Part shown: positions 1 through 11,735 of the stretch, one piece after another
Position numbering within the stretch: the stretch's first letter is position 1
How the letters are laid out: each line of letters opens with the position of its first letter
NCBI RefSeq assembly: GCF_902167145.1
Contig: NC_050098.1
Coordinates: 34,652,501 to 34,716,500 of the forward strand
DNA: 64,000 bases
Direction: 5' to 3'
Origin: Zea mays
Taxonomy: Eukaryota; Streptophyta; Magnoliopsida; Poales; Poaceae
The notes under the pieces: model-generated
What the model was told of the DNA's origin: nothing
The model's input: the letters and a program-made list of their open reading frames with translations, nothing else
The model's database searches: none
Program-made: the position numbers and the translations under genes

Positions 1-1420
1 GGAAAAGGCAATAGAACCGGCGCGGCGGCTGCTGCGCCCGCCCTCGACCCCTGCCGCGCGTTCCATTTCCGCGGCCTTGGGGGGGATATTCCTGGCGGCG
101 AGGGGGGTCAGCAGCAGGCTGTTGGTTGACGATGTTGTGGACTTGCTGCTGACTGCGGCTGTCTCGACTGGAGTCTGGCTGCGAAGTCCTTGTCCACGTG
201 CGGCTGGACTGCGGAGTCTGACTGTTGGGTTTCCGTTGCGACTCGACCTTGCGCTGGTGGAGCTCTTCGGATTTGGCATATTTTTCGAAGAGCTGATATA
301 GCTCCTGCAAGCTCTTGGGTGGATCCCTGATACAATGGCTGTAGAGGACGCCGGCCCGAAGGCCATTGATGGCGTAGTGGATAGCGATCTGATCGTCGAC
401 AGAGGGCAGCTGTGACTTGAGTGTTAAGAACTTGCGGTAATACTCCCGCAGAGTCTCCTTTTCCAGCTGTTTGCAAAGCGAGAGCTCGGCCAAAGCGTCG
501 GTGTCTGGACGGTACCCTTGGAAGTTGAGGAGGAACTTGTCCCTGAGACTTCGCCACGAATCAATGGACAGCGGGGGCAATCTGGTGAACCAGGTGAGTG
601 CTGGGCCCTCTAGGGCGATGATGAAAGACTTTGCCATTGTGGCGTCGTCCCCTCCGGCTGATGCAACGGCGACTTGGTAACTCATGATGTATTGCGCCGG
701 ATCGGTGCTGCCGTTGTACTTGGGGTATGCCCCCGCTCGAAAGTTGGCTGGCCAAGGCGTCACTTGCAGGTGTGGCGCCAGGGGACTTCGCTCGTCGAGG
801 TAGTTGATCCCTTGGAATGGCGCGCCGTGCTGGGGGGCGTAGTCATGCTGGGGGAAACGCGGGTTCTCCGGCTGCGCCCGGTGCTGCAGGGGTTGGCCGT
901 GCTGTCGGCCGAGGTAGCCTTCGCGCATGTCCTCCGGCTGAGCGCGTTGTTGGAGGGGTGGTTCTTGCTGCAAACCGAGGTGGCCTTCGCGCTGCATCAG
1001 CGCGATCTCGCGCTCGAGGTCTTGGGCTTTCTGCTCCTCGTCGCGTATCATTTGCCGCACTTTGGCTAATGCGGAAACACGTTGGCGCTTGGCCTCCAGT
1101 ATCTCTTTCTGCCTCTGGAGATTGCGGTTCCTGAGGCGCAGGGCGCGCAGCTGCAGCTGTTCTTCTGTTGAGACGCCGAGGGCCTCACCATCCTCGGTGA
1201 GGTCGGCGCCTTCCAGTGGGGCGAAGCCTGGGGGCGGCTGCGACTGTCCTTCGGTTCCGCAGGTGCGGAAGGTGTCGTCTTCGCCGGTGTGGGGAACATT
1301 GTCCTCAATGGGCTCTTGGTGGGTGGATTGGGTGAGGGCGAGGGCCTTGCCCTTTCTTGCGGCCAGCAGTGCTGCCTTCGCAGCCTCGTCAGCCTTGGGG
1401 TTAGCTCTCTTGGGTGCCAT
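1..1420 (-). CDS. gag: Gag polyprotein of Gypsy-1, partial (C-terminus beyond window)
   Basis: A single open frame runs from the ATG at 1420 to the window edge: 473 codons, checked for stops. The N-terminal region is followed by a long charged helix (about residues 85-130, likely coiled coil) rich in R, Q, E and K. Next is an imperfect repeat built on LxxQ...PLQxRAQPE motifs, then a retrotransposon-gag domain (about residues 235-350) starting near DPAQYIMSYQVA with WFTRLP in its core. The basic tail is rich in Q, S and RG (RGRGRGR). Gag forms the virus-like particle that packages the element RNA. The CCHC knuckle expected next lies outside the window. The start follows the leader directly and is the first ATG. 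The clean frame suggests a fairly young copy. Confidence 0.85.
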   Translation of the reverse strand, partial: MAPKRANPKADEAAKAALLAARKGKALALTQSTHQEPIEDNVPHTGEDDTFRTCGTEGQSQPPPGFAPLEGADLTEDGEALGVSTEEQLQLRALRLRNRNLQRQKEILEAKRQRVSALAKVRQMIRDEEQKAQDLEREIALMQREGHLGLQQEPPLQQRAQPEDMREGYLGRQHGQPLQHRAQPENPRFPQHDYAPQHGAPFQGINYLDERSPLAPHLQVTPWPANFRAGAYPKYNGSTDPAQYIMSYQVAVASAGGDDATMAKSFIIALEGPALTWFTRLPPLSIDSWRSLRDKFLLNFQGYRPDTDALAELSLCKQLEKETLREYYRKFLTLKSQLPSVDDQIAIHYAINGLRAGVLYSHCIRDPPKSLQELYQLFEKYAKSEELHQRKVESQRKPNSQTPQSSRTWTRTSQPDSSRDSRSQQQVHNIVNQQPAADPPRRQEYPPQGRGNGTRGRGRGRAQQPPRRFYCLF

Positions 1421-1460
1421 CGCGGGTGGTTTTGTCGTAGCACGAACGGTGGGCGCCAAA

Positions 1461-1935
1461 TGTTGGAACTTGCTCTCTGCTGCAAGTGGGCCAACGGGGG
1501 TGAACAATGGCGACAACAGGGTTACGTGCACGGGGGCAATAGCTCTGTTGATCTAGCCTCTCACGGGCACTGTGCGGGGGTATTTATAGGTGTCTGAGTG
1601 CCCAGCGTCTTGTGTTAAGGACGCATGTGCCCTCAGACGCCTAGTTTATCCCCGGAATATTCCCATAAAGCAGGGTTACAAGCTGTAATTACAAGTTTGC
1701 CTTTACAAGTCAGGCCCGTAATACAGAGGCGGCCACGCGGGGCCCGTTACAATGGGCCGGATCACACGTGGGCCTTGGGGCTGAACGAGGCCGCGCCGTG
1801 TGAGGTCGTCGCCGCAGGCCTTCGTCAAAGCGCCGAGTCCTGTGAAGGGTGTCCCTGCCCGCTTTGCCTCCGGCGGACCAGCGGCTGCAGCGAAGGCCTC
1901 GAGCGAAGGGTGGCGTCTTTGCCTTCGCTCCAACA
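1461..1935 (-). repeat. 5' LTR of Gypsy-1, 475 bp
   Basis: The plus-strand copy begins TGTTGGA and ends TCCAACA, a perfect 7-bp terminal inverted repeat of the TG...CA type. A TATA-like CCTATAAATA lies at 1590-1581 on the minus strand. The left boundary abuts a leader with a GGCGCC-containing sequence where a primer-binding site is expected; I could not assign the tRNA. The right boundary is exact because Copia-1 sequence resumes at 1936. Confidence 0.85.
1581..1590 (-). promoter_or_regulatory. TATA box of the Gypsy-1 LTR
   Basis: CCTATAAATA on the minus strand, about 160 bases upstream of the gag ATG and inside the LTR, is the expected place for the RNA polymerase II promoter driving the genomic transcript. 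The match is by eye only. Confidence 0.6.
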
Positions 1936-3721
1936 AGGATCAAGCTCAAGATGATGAAAATGAAGATCAAGAGGAGGCACCTCAAGAGGAGGACAATGAT
2001 CAAGGGGAGATGCTAATGATCAAGACAAGGAAGATGACGAGGATCCAAGACCGCCACACCCAAGAGTCCACCAAGCAATCCAACGAGATCACCCCGTGAA
2101 CACCATCCTCGGCGATATTCATAAGGGGGTAACCACTCAATCTCGTGTTGCTCATTTTTGTGAACATTACTCTTGTGTTCCCTCTATTGAGCCACACAGG
2201 GTAGAGGAAGCACTTCAAGATTTAGATTGGGTGTTGGCGATGCAAGAGGAACTCAACAACTTCATGAGGAATGAGGTATGTCATTTAGTTCCACGTCCTA
2301 ACCAAAATGTTGTAGGAACCAAGTGGGTCTTCCGCAACAAGCAAGATGAGCATGGTGTGGTGACAAGGAACAAAGCCTGACTTGTGGCCAAGGGTTATTC
2401 ATAAGTCGAAGGTTTGGATTTTGGTGAAACCTATGCACCCGTAGCTAGGCTTGAGTCAATTCATATATTACTTGCCTATGCTACTTACCATGGCTTTAAG
2501 CTTTACCAAATGGACGTGAAAAGTGCCTTCCTCAATGGACCAATCAAAGAGGAGGTCTATGTTGAGCAACCTCCCGGCTTTGAAGATAGTGAGTACCCTA
2601 ACCATGTTTATAAACTCTCTAAGGCGCTTTATATGGGCTCAAGCAAGCCCCAAGAGCATGGTATGAATGCCTGCGAGATTTTCTTATCACTAATGGCTTC
2701 AAAGTCGGTAAAGCCGATCCTACTCTCTTTACTAAAACTGTTGCAAAAGATTTGTTTGTATGCCAAATTTATGTTGATGATATCATATTTGGGTCTACTA
2801 ACGAATCTACATGTAAAGAGTTTAGTAGGATCATGACTCAAAAGTTCGAGATGTCTATGATGGGGGAGTTGAAGTATTTCCTAGGATTTCAAGTGAAGCA
2901 ACTCCAAGAGGGTACCTTCATTAGCCAAACAAGGTACATTCAAGACATTCTTACCAAGTTTGGAATGAAGGATGCCAAGCCCATCAAGACACCCATGGGA
3001 ACCAATGGGCATCTCGACCTCGACACGGGAGGTAAATCCGTAGATCAAAAGGTATACCGGTCGATGATAGGTTTTTTACTCTATTTATATGCATCTAGAC
3101 CGGATATTATGCTTTCCATATGCATGTGTGCAAGATTCCAAGCCAATCCTAAGGAAGTTCACCTTAGGACCGTGAAACGAATCTTGAGATATTTAGTTTA
3201 TACTCCTAAGTTTGGTCATTGGTACCCCAGGGGATCTACCTTTGATTTAATTGGGTATTCCGATGCTGATTGGGCAGGGTGTAAAATTAATAGAAAGAGC
3301 ACATCAGGGACTTGCTAGTTCTTGGGAAGATCTCTGGGTCTTGGGCTTCAAAGAAGCAAAATTCGGTCGCTCTTTCTACCGCCAAAGCCGAGTATATTGC
3401 CGCAGGCCATTGTTGCGCGCAATTGCTTTGGATGAGGCAAACCCTTAGGGACTATGGTTACAAATTAACCAAAGTTCCTCTTCTATGTGACAATGAGATA
3501 GCAATATGTATGGCAGATAATCCCTTTGAGCATAGCGCACTAAACACATAGCCATTCGGTATCATTTTTTAAGGGATCACCGACAAAAGGGGGATATCGA
3601 GATTGCATATATTAACACCAAAGAACAATTAGCCAATATCTTCACCAAGCCATTAGATGAGCAAACGTTTACCAAACTTAGGCATGAGCTAAATATTCTT
3701 GATTTTAGGAATTTTGATTGA
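1936..3721 (+). pseudogene. pol: Copia-1 pol remnant: reverse transcriptase and RNase H, broken
   Basis: The segment starts in the acidic D/E/Q-rich linker after integrase. It then shows RT sequences such as [25 protein letters not shown] and the catalytic [10 protein letters not shown] near 2768, followed by RNase H motifs (GYSDADWAGC, AEYIAAGHCCAQLLWMRQTL) and the usual C-terminal end (DFRNFD, stop 3719-3721). It is inactive: in-frame stops lie at about 2378 and 2402. A small insertion near 2632 changes frame just after the KALY motif, and further frame changes occur before 2770 and near 3315. RT would copy element RNA to cDNA and RNase H would remove the RNA strand. Confidence 0.9.
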
Positions 3722-3893
3722 TGTTTTGCACACATAGCTCATTTATATACCTTTGATCATATCTCTTTCTTTGCTATGACTAATATGGTTTTCAAGTGTA
3801 TTTCAAGCTAAGTCATAGATTGAAAGGGAAACGGAGTCTTCGGCGAAGACAAGGCTTCCACTCCACTCCATCAAATTATTCATCCTTCGCCGT
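3722..3893 (+). other. Copia-1 post-pol non-coding segment, first part
   Basis: Sequence between the pol stop and the LARD-like insertion. It aligns with 59005-59180 of Copia-B and continues at 11074 after the insertion. The last five bases, GCCGT (3889-3893), are the target duplication. Confidence 0.85.
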
Positions 3894-6800
3894 TGTCACA
3901 CCCGGATTTTAGGGGTCCAAAACCCGGGCGCGAACATAAACACCAGGTGTGCTGGGACCAAGTCTCACACATATGATGCATAGTGGCACAGGATCGAATG
4001 TCACATCTTTACTATATAACAGGAGTTCTGTAAAAAATAATTAAATAATTACATCATATGAGGAAACGATCCAGCAACCCAAAGTTGACTGGGAGACGAC
4101 GGCCTAGACCTCCCACGAACACATCGCATCATCCTCCAAGCGCCTCATCCTGTGGTACCTGCTCTTGACCTGTGGGGGGGTGTGAGACAGCAAGAGTGAG
4201 CTCACATACGTTCATCGCTCAACAAGTTGTGGGGAATAATGTGCATGAACTCGCCAAAGGTGGGAGTTCATGTGAAGTGTAAGGCTTACCAAAGAGGATG
4301 GTTGAAGCTGAGCATTGCTTTTAAAGTTGGTCAAAATTTTATTAGCAATTACTAAGTATAAGTAAATATCAACCCAATTAAATAGTAGAACAAAAGTAAC
4401 AACCTCACCTGCGATGCAATGCATATGACAAATTGAGTTTAGTTCCATAAATTAATCATGTGAGGGTCCGAGCTGCTCATGACCGTGAGCACGGCTAGTA
4501 TACCAGTTTTACACTCTGCAGAGGTGGCGCATCTTTACCCACAAGTCATGTTACCCATCTGCCAAGGGATCGCGACTTCCCGTACACCTCTACCGAGGAG
4601 GCGAGGCAGGGTAACACTACGAGGCCTTTACAAAGTTCCACTAGCTTCAGAAAACCCGCTACAGTTTATAGGAAGCTCCAATGCAGGAATTCCCTTGCAG
4701 GACCGCCATCGCAGCAAAATCCTCCCGAGGGTCTCCCTACACTGACCACTCCCCTACTGCCCTTGCCCCTTTCGGGTAAGGTAGTCCTCCACTAGCTTTC
4801 CTAATTAATCAGCCAAGGGCGTCCCATTATACCCTTGTGGTAGCACTGTTTTCCCGGGTGGTCGCTCCATGTTCCAATTAACATAATGATCTTATCATGA
4901 ACGATAAATAACAACGGATAACAAAAGTATAATCATGAGTAATGTATCTTCATATCCAAAACCACATAAAGCACTAGCAAGTACTACCCAAAAAGTTCAG
5001 TGGTAACAAGGTATAAAGATAATTAAACTAGGGTAACCTATTGGGTCCCATCAAAATTAACCTATGCAGATCATTATGATTAATTAGAACATGGCTGGGT
5101 AAAAAGAAGTGATCAAGGGCACAACTTGCCTGAGACTTGAGATTCCAGGTACCAGGATGATCTTCAGGTGACACGTGTTCTCACTGCTAAACGTAGCAAT
5201 ATAGACAAACATGGTATAAAATTAACATCACACCAAACATAAGAATAAACTATGTAATAATAATCTACGCGCTGCTACGAGATCGTGGGTTCGAGAATGG
5301 CTAAAATCGGAGTTAAAACGGAGGAGTTATAATTTTCTGAAGATTCTATGTGTTTTGTACAAGAATAAATAAAATATAAATTTTAATATGACTTTCACGT
5401 TAAAATAGTGGTACTAAATGATACAAAATAATATTATAGGATTATAGAAATTGGAATGAAATAATTTGGACATCATGTGAATTTCCTATAAATTAAACAA
5501 GTTTTAGGAATTGTGTTTACATTAAAATTCAATTTCTAATTCAATTTCTCTGTTTTTCTTATTTACTGGACTGCGCCCCCAAAATCTGAAAAGCGCAGGG
5601 GCTAACACGCAATTATTCCCAAGACACAGGGCGCTGCTGCACGGACGGCGGGTTTATTTTTAAGTAAACTGAGGGGCTCTTAAGTAAAATGGACCCGCGA
5701 AGGGGTATTCTCTATTATCAGCCGCAGGATCTTGATCTTGCGGTTAGGATTAGATTACCCACACGGCGAACCGGTACACGATTTGTGCCTAGCGCCCTGG
5801 ATTTAATGAATTCTAAAGCGATGTCCATCATCCGACCACGATCAGACGGATAGTAGTCGTCCAAGCTGAACTGGTGAGCACATCTAATCTCTACCGTCCG
5901 TTCAATCAAACGGCAGAGGCATCCTCTTCTACCCTCGACACTCTCTCTCCTCACCGCGACCCGAGCTCGACGGAGCTACAGCGCTCGATTGAATGAAAAC
6001 GCATGCTAAAGGTAAAGGCGTCCGCCTGGTAAAGGACTCACCGAGATTATAGGAGACGCCTGGCCGTGGTGTCGGCGCTCCCCAAGGGCCGGAGAGATCT
6101 CCAGCAGCCCGCCGACTTGTGCACAACGCCGCGGGGTTCTCCTCCGTCTAAATCCGCCTGTGGTACACTGTGTCGTCGGCGAAGGGGCCCCGGCTTCTCT
6201 CTCTCTCGAGTTCTTGGCCGCTAGATTCTAGGCAGCGGATGATAATGGAGCAGGGCACGGTGGACGCACACATATATACGCGGGCAGAGCTGGGCGACCA
6301 TCCTATCAACCCGCAAGAATCGCAACTAACGCCAGCCTGCGATCCGTTGGTGGTTACAGAGCTTCTGTTTCAGATCGCCATGGCTAAGAGTCCGCAGTCA
6401 AGGAGATATTTCTTGAGCCCATGGCCCACACGTCATTGAGGGTAGCTGATGTCATCGCTGACCTCAGGATGACACAGGGTGATTTTTTTATTACTTTCTC
6501 TTCGGCAACTGGATTGAAGAATTAACAAAAGAAGAGCACGAGAGAGGGATGTGGGCTGGCTTCCAGGATAGTGGGCCGACCGTGAGTTTTCCCTTTCATT
6601 TTTTTGTTTCTTTTTATTTTCTTATTTCTATTTTGTTATTAATTTCTTTCGTCTTTGGTTTAAAATTCAAATACAGTCTGATTACCAATATTAAATGCAC
6701 AATCTTAAAAAAACTCAACATGAAATACATGGTTTATTATATTTTATTTATTAAATATTTATTTAGTCAAATGAAATGCACCAGACACAAAACTATCAGC

Positions 6801-6985
6801 ATGAGATGCATACTTCTTTATTTATTTATTGGTTACTTGACTAATTTGATACTATTACTTGAATATGCACAAAGAAAGGAAAACCAAATAATCTTCAAAG
6901 GTTCTATAATTCTAAAACACCCACTTATAAGCATATTTATTTATTTATTTTATATTTTTTCCTTATACAAATTTTGGGCCTTACA
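3894..6985 (-). repeat. 3' LTR of the LARD-like element, 3092 bp
   Basis: Begins TGTCACACCC and ends GGGCCTTACA on the plus strand. It is matched base for base, with about ten substitutions and one single-base indel, by 7981-11073. Short open frames here recur in the other copy and look non-coding. A possible minus-strand TATA (CGTATATATG, 6280-6271) lies about 700 bases from the minus-strand start of the LTR, followed by a GA-rich tract. A conserved palindromic CTCTGCAGAG motif lies near 4512-4522. Confidence 0.92.
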
Positions 6986-7003
6986 AATCCTACCCCCCTT
7001 AAT
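6986..7003 (-). other. Polypurine tract of the LARD-like element
   Basis: On the minus strand, AAGGGGGGTAGGATT immediately precedes the LTR start TGTAAGG. It is preceded by a GAGGACGAGATTTC-type sequence that commonly precedes the PPT in Del/Tekay elements. It would prime plus-strand DNA synthesis. Confidence 0.75.
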
Positions 7004-7965
7004 AGAAATCTCGTCCTCGAGATTTGTAAGGAAAGGGATGTAAAAAAATATTTATTTATAGTTTAGCCTTTAACTTCTAAATTAGTTTAAGAATAAGAAG
7101 TTTCATGTTAATTAGAAAGTGATTATGAAAGCATGGGTATCTATATGTATAGTCATTTTATTACAAAAGATGGGTATGTTAGGGCAAGAATAGCCTAGGG
7201 TAAGAAAGTTTATGGTGAGGAAGAACTCCATGTTAAGTGGTAATGCATCTGAAGATTGAGTTTGACTTCTCTCCTCCCTTGATGAGGTTGGTCTTTTCTC
7301 CTCCGATCTTGGTCCCATTGATTCGCGGTGAGTGCATATCATCGAGGTTGGGGCATATGGTTAGGATAGATATGGATGAGATAGACTACATGATGTTTGT
7401 CAAAAGTTTGGATAGTCCGATTATGTAATTCATCATGACTCTACTGGTTGAGTTAGATCTATTAGGATGACATAAAATCTTTTCAAGATAAGATGAATCC
7501 ACTAAGGTAATAGAGTATTTTTTTAAGATAAGATGGATCTATTAAGCTTAATATATTTTAGTGGGGGATAATCTAAATTGGCTAGTTATTTTATTAACAT
7601 TTTTTTACTATATGTATATACAGATGTAATTGTGGACATTACTCCACAACTCATCGCACTCAATCAAAGATCCAAATCAAACAAGTATCATAAGAACAAG
7701 CATTTCAAGCATATAGATACAAAAAAATAGTTTTGTTGTTTTTTTTTCCTAAGAGTAGGTCTCCTGTTCCTAAAGTCACTTTAGGCACAGGATTTCAAAG
7801 TGTGAAATCCACATTTGTCTTTAGAATGAAAAGGTAAGAATAATCAGAGTAAAGCGGAAATAGATGAGAAAAGATTAAGATAAGTTTAGAAAGAATCAGA
7901 GTAGCAGAGGTAAGTAGACAATGGTTGTCGAGTTCTATCTAGGTTTCGTCCTACAGTCAACATTC

Positions 7966-7976
7966 CTCTGATACCA
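7966..7976 (-). other. Primer-binding site (initiator tRNA-Met type) of the LARD-like element
   Basis: TGGTATCAGAG on the minus strand, four bases after the LTR end, is the standard plant PBS complementary to the 3' end of initiator methionine tRNA. It fixes the element on the minus strand. Confidence 0.9.
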
Positions 7977-7980
7977 CTTC

Positions 7981-10900
7981 TGTCACACCCGGATTTTAGG
8001 GGTCCAAAACCCGGGCGCGAACATAAACACCAGGTGTGCTGGGACCAAGTCTCACACATATGATGCATAGTGGCACAGGATCGAATGTCACATCTTTACT
8101 ATATAACAGGAGTTCTGTAAAAAATAATTAAATAATTACATCATATGAGGAAACGATCCAGCAACCCAAAGTTGACTGGGAGACGACGGCCTAGACCTCT
8201 CACGAACACATCGCAGCATCCTCCAAGCGCCTCATCCTGTGGTACCTGCTCTTGACCTGTGGGGGGGTGTGAGACAGCAAGAGTGAGCTCACATACGTTC
8301 ATCGCTCAACAAGTTGTGGGGAATAATGTGCATGAACTCGCCAAAGGTGGGAGTTCATGTGAAGTGTAAGGCTTACCAAAGAGGATGGTTGAAGCTGAGC
8401 ATTGCTTTTAAAGTTGGTCAAAATTTTATTAGCAATTACTAAGTATAAGTAAATATCAACTCAATTAAATAGTAGAACAAAAGTAACAACCTCACCTGCG
8501 ATGCAATGCATATGACAAATTGAGTTTAGTTCCATAAATTAATCATGTGAGGGTCTGAGCTGCTCATGACCGTGAGCACGGCTAGTATACCAGTTTTACA
8601 CTCTGCAGAGGTGGCGCATCTTTACCCACAAGTCATGTTACCCATCTGCCAAGGGATCGCGACTTCCCGTACACCTCTACCGAGGAGGCGAGGCAGGGTA
8701 ACACTACGAGGCCTTTACAAAGTTCCACTAGCTTCAGAAAACCCGCTACAGTTTATAGGAAGCTCCAATGCAGGAATTCCCTTGCAGGACCGCCATCGCA
8801 GCAAAATCCTCCCGAGGGTCTCCCTACACTGACCACTCCCCTACTGCCCTTGCCCCTTTCGGGTAAGGTAGTCCTCCACTAGCTTTCCTAATTAATCAGC
8901 CAAGGGCGTCCCATTATACCCTTGTGGTAGCACTGTTTTCCCGGGTGGTCGCTCCATGTTCCAATTAACATAATGATCTTATCATGAACGATAAATAACA
9001 ACGGATAACAAAAGTATAATCATGAGTAATGTATCTTCATACCCAAAACCACATAAAGCACTAGCAAGTACTACCCAAAAAGTTCAGTGGTAACAAGGTA
9101 TAAAGATAATTAAACTAGGGTAACCTATTGGGTCCCATCAAAATTAACCTATGCAGATCATTATGATTAATTAGAACATGGCTGGGTAAAAAGAAGTGAT
9201 CAAGGGCACAACTTGCCTGAGACTTGAGATTCCAGGTACCAGGATGATCTTCAGGTGACACGTGTTCTCACTGCTAAACGTAGCAATATAGACAAACATG
9301 GTATAAAATTAACATCACACCAAACATAAGAATAAACTATGTAATAATAATCTACGCGCTGCTACGAGATCGTGGGTTCGAGAATGGCTAAAATCGGAGT
9401 TAAAACGGAGGAGTTATAATTTTCTGAAGATTCTATGTGTTTTGTACAAGAATAAATAAAATATAAATTTTAATATGACTTTCACGTTAAAATAGTGGTA
9501 CTAAATGATACAAAATAATATTATAGGATTATAGAAATTGGAATGAAATAATTTGGACATCATGTGAATTTCCTATAAATTAAACAAGTTTTAGGAATTG
9601 TGTTTACATTAAAATTCAATTTCTAATTCAATTTCTCTGTTTTTCTTATTTACTGGACTGCGCCCCCAAAATCTGAAAAGCGCAGGGGCTAACACGCAAT
9701 TATTCCCAAGACACAGGGCGCTGCTGCACGGACGGCGGGTTTATTTTTAAGTAAACTGAGGGGCTCTTAAGTAAAATGGACCCGCGAAGGGGTATTCTCT
9801 ATTATCAGCCGCAGGATCTTGATCTTGCGGTTAGGATTAGATTACCCACACGGCGAACCGGTACACGATTTGTGCCTAGCGCCCTGGATTTAATGAATTC
9901 TAAAGCGATGTCCATCATCCGACCACGATCAGACGGATAGTAGTCGTCCAAGCTGAACGGGTGAGCACATCTAATCTCTACCGTCCGTTCAATCAAACGG
10001 CAGAGGCATCCTCTTCTACCCTCGACACTCTCTCTCCTCACCGCGACCCGAGCTCGACGGAGCTACAGCGCTCGATTGAATGAAAACGCATGCTAAAGGT
10101 AAAGGCGTCCGCCTGGTAAAGGACTCACCGAGATTATAGGAGACGCCTGGCCGTGGTGTCGGCGCTCCCCAAGGGCCGGAGAGATCTCCAGCAGCCCGCC
10201 GACTAGTGCACAACGCCGCGGGGTTCTCCTCCGTCTAAATCCGCCTGTGGTACACTGTGTCGTCGGCGAAGGGGCCCCGGCTTCTCTCTCTCTCGAGTTC
10301 TTGGCCGCTAGATTCTAGGCAGCGGATGATAATGGAGCAGGGCGCGGTGGACGCACACATATATACGTGGGCAGAGCTGGGCGACCATCCTATCAACCCG
10401 CAAGAATCGCAACTAACGCCAGCCTGCGATCCGTTGGTGGTTACAGAGCTTCTGTTTCAGATCGCCATGGCTAAGAGTCCGCAGTCAAGGAGATATTTCT
10501 TGAGCCCATGGCCCACACGTCATTGAGGGTAGCTGATGTCATCGCTGACCTCAGGATGACACAGGGTGATTTTTTTATTACTTTCTCTTCGGCAACTGGA
10601 TTGAAGAATTAACAAAAGAAGAGCACGAGAGAGGGATGTGGGCTGGCTTCCAGGATAGTGGGCCGACCGTGAGTTTTCCCTTTCATTTTTTTGTTTCTTT
10701 TTATTTTCTTATTTCTATTTTGTTATTAATTTCTTTCGTCTTTGGTTTAAAATTCAAATACAGTCTGATTACCAATATTAAATGCACAATCTTAAAAAAA
10801 CTCAACATGAAATATATGGTTTATTATATTTTATTTATTAAATATTTATTTAGTCAAATGAAATGCACCAGACACAAAACTATCAGCATGAGATGCATAC

Positions 10901-11073
10901 TTCTTTATTTATTTATTGGTTACTTGACTAATTTGATACTATTACTTGAATATGCACAAAGAAAGGAAAACCAAATAATCTTCAAAGGTTCTATAATTCT
11001 AAAACACCCACTTATAAGCATATTTATTTATTTATTTTATATTTTTTTCCTTATACAAATTTTGGGCCTTACA
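7981..11073 (-). repeat. 5' LTR of the LARD-like element, 3093 bp
   Basis: Direct copy of 3894-6985 at an offset of 4087 bases. Visible differences include changes near 8200, 8461, 8556, 9042, 9959, 10205, 10344, 10368 and 10815, plus a one-base length change in a T run near 11047. It ends at the target duplication GCCGT. Confidence 0.92.
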
Positions 11074-11735
11074 GCCGTCACTCCGCACCGCTCTCCAACT
11101 TCGGTATAATCTTCACTCATATATTATTTACCATAGGGGGAGAAAGTCGTAATAAGGGCTTATACTTCACTCACAAGTATCCGTTTTTGGTGATTCATGC
11201 CAAAGGGGGAGAAAATATTAGCCCAAAGCAAAAGGACCGCACCACCACCACCAATTTCAAAAATATAGTCTTTCAAGTTTATGTTAAGAGAAGAATTTTT
11301 CAATTGGTATCTTATTTGTGATATAATTTCAAATTGGTATACCCTCTTCAAAATTGATATCTAAAACCCTCTTGAACACTAAGAGGTGGATTTCATCAAG
11401 GGGGAGTTTTGTTTAGTCAAAGGAAAAGCATTTGAAACAGGGGGAGAAAATTTCAAATCTTAAAAATGCTTCTCAAAATCGTACTCATATACCTTTGACC
11501 ATTTGCAAAAGATTTTTGAAAAAGAATTTCCAAAACATTGCAAAACAAAACAAGTGGTGCAAGCGTGGTCCAAAATTTTTAAATAAGAAGAAAGCCATCC
11601 ATGCATATCTAGTAGAAATGATTATTGGTTTCATTCTAAGCAACCTTTGCACTTACATTATGAAAACTAGTTCAATTCTGCACTTTTATATTTGCTTTGG
11701 TTTGTGTTGGCATCAATCACAAAAAAGGGGGAGAT
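11074..11735 (+). other. Copia-1 post-pol non-coding segment, second part, with PPT
   Basis: Continues the post-pol region after the LARD-like element and aligns with 59180-59829 of Copia-B. It has several GGGGGAG purine tracts (near 11137, 11208, 11400, 11442). The last one, AAAAAAGGGGGAGAT, ends at 11735 directly before the LTR and is the likely polypurine tract. No coding frame is supported. Confidence 0.85.

Larger units (their letters stand above)
1..1935 (-). mobile_element. Ty3/Gypsy-type LTR retrotransposon, 5' part only (Gypsy-1)
   Basis: Reading on the minus strand, the window holds a 5' LTR (1935 to 1461), a 40-base leader and a gag frame that runs off the left edge. The element lies inside Copia-1: the sequence resuming at 1936 matches the acidic linker between integrase and reverse transcriptase seen in Copia-B near 57219. 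Comparison with Copia-B predicts the target duplication AGGAT (1936-1940); its partner lies outside the window. Pol and the 3' LTR are not visible, so the family name and completeness stay open. Confidence 0.85.
6986..7980 (-). other. Interior of the LARD-like element, non-coding
   Basis: A 995-bp AT-rich interior. The longest open stretches are about 60-75 codons and show no recognisable retrotransposon protein. There are imperfect internal repeats around 7460-7560 (AAGATAAGATG-like). The ends carry the PPT (left) and PBS (right) only. Confidence 0.8.
3894..11073 (-). mobile_element. LARD-like non-autonomous LTR element with Tekay/Del-type LTRs
   Basis: Two direct LTR copies (3894-6985 and 7981-11073) flank a 995-bp interior. 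The target duplication GCCGT is perfect at 3889-3893 and 11074-11078. Orientation is minus: the primer-binding site TGGTATCAGAG (7976-7966) adjoins the right-hand LTR, and a polypurine run (AAGGGGGG in context, about 7000-6986) adjoins the left-hand LTR. LTR ends are TGTAAGGCCC and GTGTGACA on the minus strand. No gag, protease, RT or integrase reading is present, so proteins would have to come from another element. Ends and PPT style resemble Tekay/Del chromoviruses (family knowledge). The LTRs differ at roughly ten positions by eye, which points to a recent insertion. Confidence 0.9.

Noticed and set aside
4479..10526. Frames repeated 4087 bases apart (for example 4479-4745 and 8566-8832)
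   Set aside because: Identical because they lie in the two LTRs of the LARD-like element. No protein family is recognised and LTRs of this type do not code.
6549..11109. Possible membrane protein of about 160 codons in each LARD LTR
   Set aside because: Hydrophobic reading from an AT-rich stretch (F, L, I and Y runs). No start context or homology; it runs across the LTR end in one copy.
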